A stretch of DNA of 64,000 nucleotides from Cervus elaphus (lineage: Eukaryota > Chordata > Mammalia > Artiodactyla > Cervidae): assembly GCF_910594005.1 (NCBI RefSeq), contig NC_057832.1, positions 106,713,152-106,777,151 of the forward strand, read 5' to 3'. Below the pieces are notes generated by a model. It searched no databases. It saw only the letters and a program-made list of their open reading frames with translations, and was not told the origin of the DNA. The first letter of the stretch is position 1. Each line of letters opens with the position of its first letter. Made by a program: the position numbers and the translations under genes. Positions 59,605-64,000 of the stretch are shown piece by piece.

Positions 59605-60050
59605 AGTGGAATCTCAATGAGGGCATGGACTTTGCCATATTCAGCTGTAGTTTTCAGAGTTTCATACAGTCTTGAGCATAGAGTACTGACTTATAAGTAT
59701 CAATATTTGTTAAATGGGAGAATCATGTTCTCAGAATAATATCATTTGGGGAAGAAACTGCTCTGACATTGGTTTTTACATGTTGGTGATTTATTTTTTC
59801 CAATGCAAAAGCTTCATTATTCTAATCAATGATTATGTCACAAACACCTTCCAAGCCTTGCCTTTGCCATCCCATTAATCTGGGCCAATATGAACTATGC
59901 TATTCCGTAATATCCTTTCCTCTTCCCTCACGTCCAATATCCCTCTGTGCTCCTAATGCAAGAAACCTTACATCAAACTGTCATTTTCTGCTCCAAGATC
60001 TGAATTCCTTTTTAAGGGGCCAAAACAAAGATAAAAAGTAAACTAAAAGG
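59605..60050 (+). mobile_element. Probable L2 LINE remnants
   Basis: 59607-59720 fits the L2 3' end pattern (tctcaatgagggcatggact then 'caatatttgttaaatggg'). 59840-60010 has 'ccaagccttgcctttgccat' and 'cctctgtgctcctaatgcaa', also L2-like. The order of the two is not that of one intact copy. Confidence 0.45.
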
Positions 60051-60329
60051 ATTAAAAAAAACCTTGTTTCCAATATCCTCCCGCAGGCATGCTTCTTTAA
60101 ATTTTTTTTTTTTTCCTATTCGAAAGAGGTTACTTTTGGCCATGAAATCACTCACTCCCCTCCTCCAAGTGTAGCAGACATTAACAAAAACAGAACTTTT
60201 GCTTGCTTCTCTGGTTTCTGTAATTTACCATTTGGCTCAGGTTTTCAGTTGAAACGGTTCTGAATTATTCAAGGGAACAATGTGTTTTCCTTTTTCTGAA
60301 TATTTTACAACATTTAATATAATAACTTA

Positions 60330-60560
60330 CTCATTCACTTGAAGATATATATTGGACACCTACTATGCTCCAGGCACTGGGTGTATAAGTTGGACACGCC
60401 ACAGTCTCTCTATGCTTTCTAGAGGAAGAGACATGCAAGTAAATCAGTGATTAACCATATGAAAACTACTCCATGGAAAATATAGATTTAGTTCCATGGC
60501 AGCATAAGAGAAGACTCTCAAAATGTGACAAGACTCTAAAGGAAGACTGCTTAAAAGAAG
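60330..60560 (+). mobile_element. Old mammalian repeat (L2/MIR age class)
   Basis: Contains tggacacctactatgctcca and 'ggcactgggtgtataag', then 'ggaagagacatgcaagtaaatcagtg'. This phrase set is common in old mammalian repeats. The family is uncertain. Confidence 0.45.
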
Positions 60561-60851
60561 GAGGACTTGAACTGAGGCTTTGAAAATATGAAAGTGCTAC
60601 ATGACATGTGTAGGTTGGAAGATGTAATAAACTCTTAACATAAGTATAATGACTATTAGATATAGTCTGAAATATAGGAAGACTACTTTGGAAACTAGAG
60701 TCTGGTACATCTGGAAAGTGTATGAAAGTGTGAAGAAAGGTTGGATGAGAAAGAACAACAGTCTGAAATGAAGAGTATATGGCAGTTAAACAAATAGATA
60801 AACTGACCAGTAGAGAGTCCAGAAATCAGCTTAAATATAATTTAGTATATG

Positions 60852-60977
60852 TGTGTGTGGTAGTCACTCAGCCGTGTCCAATTCTTTACGACCCCATGGA
60901 CTATAGCCCACCAGATTCCTCTGTCCATAGGATTCTCAAGGCAAGAATACTGGAGTGGATTGCTATTCCCTTCTCCA
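60852..60977 (-). mobile_element. Bov-A SINE body (headless)
   Basis: A GT-rich tail and one Bov-A body ending attcccttctcca. Duplications aatttagtatatg (60839-60851) and aatttaatatatg (60978-60990) differ at one base. Confidence 0.95.
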
Positions 60978-61149
60978 AATTTAATATATGACAAAAATAT
61001 TTTTCAAATATGAAAAATTAATTCTTCAATAGTGGCTTAGGCAACAGGCTAGTTATTTTGCAAAAAAAATCAAATGATTTTTCTAGCTCACTTCTAGTAG
61101 CAGATGAAATTCTATGTAGCTCAAAATGCAAAAACCAAATCATAAAAGC

Positions 61150-61965
61150 TTTGGAAGAAAATACAGGTAATGTGAATTGAATTCCAGCTGAGCTACTTAA
61201 AATCCTAAAAGATAATGACATAAAAGTGCTGCACTCAATATGTCAGCATTTTGGAATTTTGGAAAACAAATTTGCTGTTTTTTTTGAATGCAATGCCCAC
61301 AGGACTGGGAAAGGTCAGTTTTCATTCCACTCCCAAAGAAGGGTAATGCCAAAGAACGTTCAAACTACCATATAATTGTGCTAATGCTAGCAAGGTTAAC
61401 CTTAAAATCCTTCCAGTTAAGTTTCAGCAGCATATGAACTGAGAACGTCCAGATGTACAAGCTGGGTTTCAAAGAGGCAGAGGCACCAGAGATCACATCA
61501 CCAACATTTGTTGGACTATGGAGAAAGCAAGAAATTTCCAGAAAAAACATCTACTTCTGCTTATTGACTATGCTAAAGCCTTTGACTCTGTGGATCACAA
61601 CAAATTTTGGAAAATTCTAAAAGAACTGTGAGTACCAGACAACATTACCTGTCTCCTGAGAAATTTGTATGTGGGTCAGGAAGCAGCAAAACCAGACTTG
61701 GAACAATGGACTGGTTCAAAATTGGGAAAGGAGTATGACAAGGCTGTATATTATCACCCTGCTTATTTTATTTATATGCAGAGTACATCATGCAAAATGC
61801 CTGGCTGGATGAAGCACAAGCTGGAATCAAGATTTCCAGGAGAAATATCAATAATCTCAGATATTCTGATAACACCACTCTTATGGCAGAAAAAGAAGAA
61901 AAACTAAAGAGCCTCTTGATGAAGGTGAAAGGGGAGAGTGAAAAAGCTGACTTAAAACTTAGAAT
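61150..61965 (+). mobile_element. BovB LINE, RT region, 3' end missing
   Basis: From the fingers (gaattgaattccagctgagc) through motif A and the YADD region to 'agctgacttaaaactt', where BovB stops. The 3' end of BovB is absent here, unusual for a target-primed insertion. A BovB 3' end in the same orientation begins 770 bp downstream. Confidence 0.93.
61180..61960 (+). pseudogene. BovB reverse transcriptase fragment, catalytic box lost
   Basis: Recognisable pieces are PKKGNAKERSNYHIIVLMLA-like fingers, RPDVQAGFQRGRGTRDHITN, motif A as LLIDYAKAFDSVDHN (the catalytic Asp of AKAFD present, near 61560-61610), and the position of YADD at 61862-61873 now reads YSDN. Stops and a shift (near 61440, 61628 and 61735) split the frame. 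Reverse transcription would not be possible. Confidence 0.9.
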
Positions 61966-62732
61966 ATGATATAAATAGATAGATAATGGTTCAAAAACCG
62001 AAGTTACCAAGAATTTCATCAAGGAACAATTTGATCTTTTTCTTGGAGCTTTATTTAAACTTTGGTCAGTTCATAGGCCAGTCTTAGGCCAGTTACTAAA
62101 TACCAACTGCTACTTGATTGACTAAAGTTGCTTTGAACTATCACTGGCTTCTGCCATTCTACTACAAAATAGTTGAGAATAGAAATAACCTTAATGCAAA
62201 AGAATAGTGAAACAACAACCTTTTTTAGATCTGTCTGAATGTCCACATTCCTTTGTCCTGAACTTAGTATCAGTGCTTTGAAAATGGTGACAAGAAGGAC
62301 TCCCTTTAATAGACAGAAACAAAGATGAGGCTGAATTTCCTTTTAATGTGGGATGTCTGATTGCAACTTTTTGTTTTTCCCTTGCTCCATATACTAGATA
62401 TTTTTTCATTTACTTAATAGAAAATAGATGAGAGCAAATATAAATATGGAGCAATATGCAGAAACAAAGCCAAAATCAAGACTCTGGGGTGGCCTCTCTT
62501 TTATTACAATTGTTTTTATTTTGATTTGCTTGCCTGCCAAGTTTTACTTGGAAAAAGCATTATTCCTCAGGGAAAGTTGAAAAGTCACTAATTCTGCTGT
62601 AGAATCAAAAACATTTTGATGCTGTTATAAAAACAACCATCTTTAATTTGTAAATGTCAGTTTGAAAATTTGATATTCAATTCTATTAATTAAAGTCAAA
62701 AGAAATGACACTCAAGTAACTTGATGATAAAT

Positions 62733-62962
62733 ATTTGGCCACCTAATGCAAAGAGCCAACTCATTGGAAAAGACCTTGATGCTGGGAAAGATTGAAGGCA
62801 GGAGGAGAAGGGGACAACAGAGGATGAAATGGTCGAATGGTATCATGGATTCATGGACGTGAGTTTGAGCAAACTCAGGGAGACAGTGAAGGGCAAGGAA
62901 GCCTGGCATGCTGCAGTTCATGGGGTCACAAAGAGTCAGACACAAGTGAGCAACTGAACAAC
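62733..62962 (+). mobile_element. BovB LINE 3' end
   Basis: The BovB C-terminal coding part and terminus (atttggccacctaatgcaaa to gagcaactgaacaaca). It may be the rest of the element at 61150 after loss of about 500 bp and gain of unrelated DNA, or a separate insertion. The 767 bp between (61966-62732) is unrecognised. Confidence 0.93.
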
Positions 62963-63661
62963 AAATAGGATATACTATTCTTGTAAGGTCTGTATTGACT
63001 TTTAAATTTAAATCAAGAAACTTCCTAGTTTAAAATAATCTAAAATTCTCATGTTAATGTATAATTATATATTAAAATAATATTCAAAACCAAATAGAAA
63101 TACATAGAGGCATTCATCTTTTAGAAATAAATATATATTTAGATTATTGATATCTTTCTTGCAGCCTAGTTGTGATACTAAATGGTATTTTGCCATCTAT
63201 TTCCCCTTTTGATGCCAGCGTGTAATGTTCTGATCTTTTACTTAAACTGAAATAAATAAAACTTTAGTGAGATAGTCATACGCCATTTTACCATCCATAC
63301 TCACTCTAATTCTGTTACAAAACAATTCTATTGCTACATCTGGTCCTTTGCTCAGTGCAAAGGGGGGAAAATGCTTGCATGTTTTTACCCTGTACCCTGG
63401 TGAGTGAAAAGCTTGTAACAGGGAAGACATACACATACTTGTCTATGAAGTTTCTGGTTGCAAGATAAAACAGCAGTTATCATGGGTGTGGCATGATTTA
63501 CTTAACCAGAGACCTCAAAAGCTAACAAGCAGAAGACTGACATCAGCCTCCACAATGAAAAAGCATAATCATTTAACCAATATTTGTCAGCTTGTTAATT
63601 TTTATAATCTTGTGATTTCATTTCCCTTTCTAAACTGATATTTATTTTTGTGCCTAATAGG
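62963..63661. other. Unique sequence, nothing recognised
   Basis: No gene or named repeat found. Confidence 0.55.
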
Positions 63662-63972
63662 TAATTATCTTAGTTAAGTCAGGCTGTTATGACAAAAATA
63701 AGATTCATTTCTCACCGTTCTGGAGCTGAAATGTCCAAGATTGAGGCACCAATAGATTCTATGCCTGGTGAGTCCCTCTTTGCTGTGTTCCCCTATGGCA
63801 GAAGGGACAAGAGAGCACTCTGGGGTCTCTATTGTAAGAGCACAATCCCACTCAGGGGACTCCACCCTGTTGACCTAATCACCTCCCCAAACCCCACCTC
63901 CAAGTACCACCACAATGGAGGTTAGGATTTCAACATATGAAATTTGGGGAAGTACAAACATCCAGCCATTAC
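63662..63972 (-). mobile_element. MaLR (MLT1/MST-type) LTR
   Basis: The minus strand begins tgtaatggctggatgtttgt and carries 'catatgttgaaatcctaacc', 'gaggtgattaggtcaac' and an end near 'cataacagcctgacttaact'. The layout is that of a MaLR LTR, somewhat shorter than usual. Confidence 0.82.
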
Positions 63973-64000
63973 AATATTAATAATTTATTATTGAAAAAGG

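Noticed and set aside
61978..61992. Short ATAG-type repeat after the BovB stop
   Set aside because: Only three units; too short to support a microsatellite or a target duplication.

Overview
This window is non-genic ruminant DNA, almost certainly from a bovid. The evidence is a dense load of bovid-type retroposons: BovB (RTE-type LINE) fragments, tRNA-Glu-headed Bov-tA SINEs, Bov-A2 dimers, a ruminant L1 subfamily, one CHR-type cetartiodactyl SINE, and older mammalian L1, L2, MIR and MaLR LTR remnants. Base composition is AT-rich and microsatellites are common. Species cannot be fixed from the sequence alone. I found no host protein-coding exon, no RNA gene and no convincing promoter or CpG island. 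Nearly every open frame longer than 60 codons lies in, or antisense to, a LINE, SINE or LTR.

Layout. 1-4 kb: decayed L1 pieces interrupted by SINEs and a BovB tail. 4-7.3 kb: unique sequence. 8-9.1 kb: an L1 copy with a 5' inversion. 9.5-14.6 kb: SINEs and BovB fragments, including a plus-strand BovB with YADD intact. 14.6-21.9 kb: mostly unique, with one MIR and a 61-bp micro-insertion. 23.2-24.4 kb: the best preserved L1, with about 305 open ORF2 codons and a 3' tail. 26.9-30.3 kb: ancient L1 sequence split by an unidentified retrocopy, itself split by BovB. 33-35.6 kb: ancient L1 carrying three SINEs. 36-39 kb: BovB, an ERVL-like LTR and two copies of one unnamed old family. 40.7-41.1 kb: a 195-bp tandem duplication. 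42.9-44.7 kb: the longest BovB fragment (reverse transcriptase region). 45.1-49.3 kb: an ancient L1 used repeatedly as an insertion target. 49.4-53.3 kb: a Bov-tA/BovB chimera, several SINEs and an L1 3' end. 53.3-64 kb: unique DNA with MIR, L2, BovB and MaLR-type LTRs.

No genes work together here; the logic is layered transposition. Many insertions still have recognisable target-site duplications, so element borders and relative ages can be read. Four insertions (two ruminant L1 copies, the unidentified retrocopy and the micro-insertion) have duplications whose sense strand begins A-rich, as expected of L1 endonuclease; BovB and Bov SINE duplications do not. I saw no sign of an undescribed multi-gene system. 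The most unusual objects are the unidentified retrocopy at 27.1-28.8 kb, the micro-insertion at 18.2 kb, the tandem duplication at 40.8 kb, the inverted L1 at 8-9 kb and the AT-rich palindrome at 25.4 kb. Repeat family names come from recalled consensus phrases, not from a database search.
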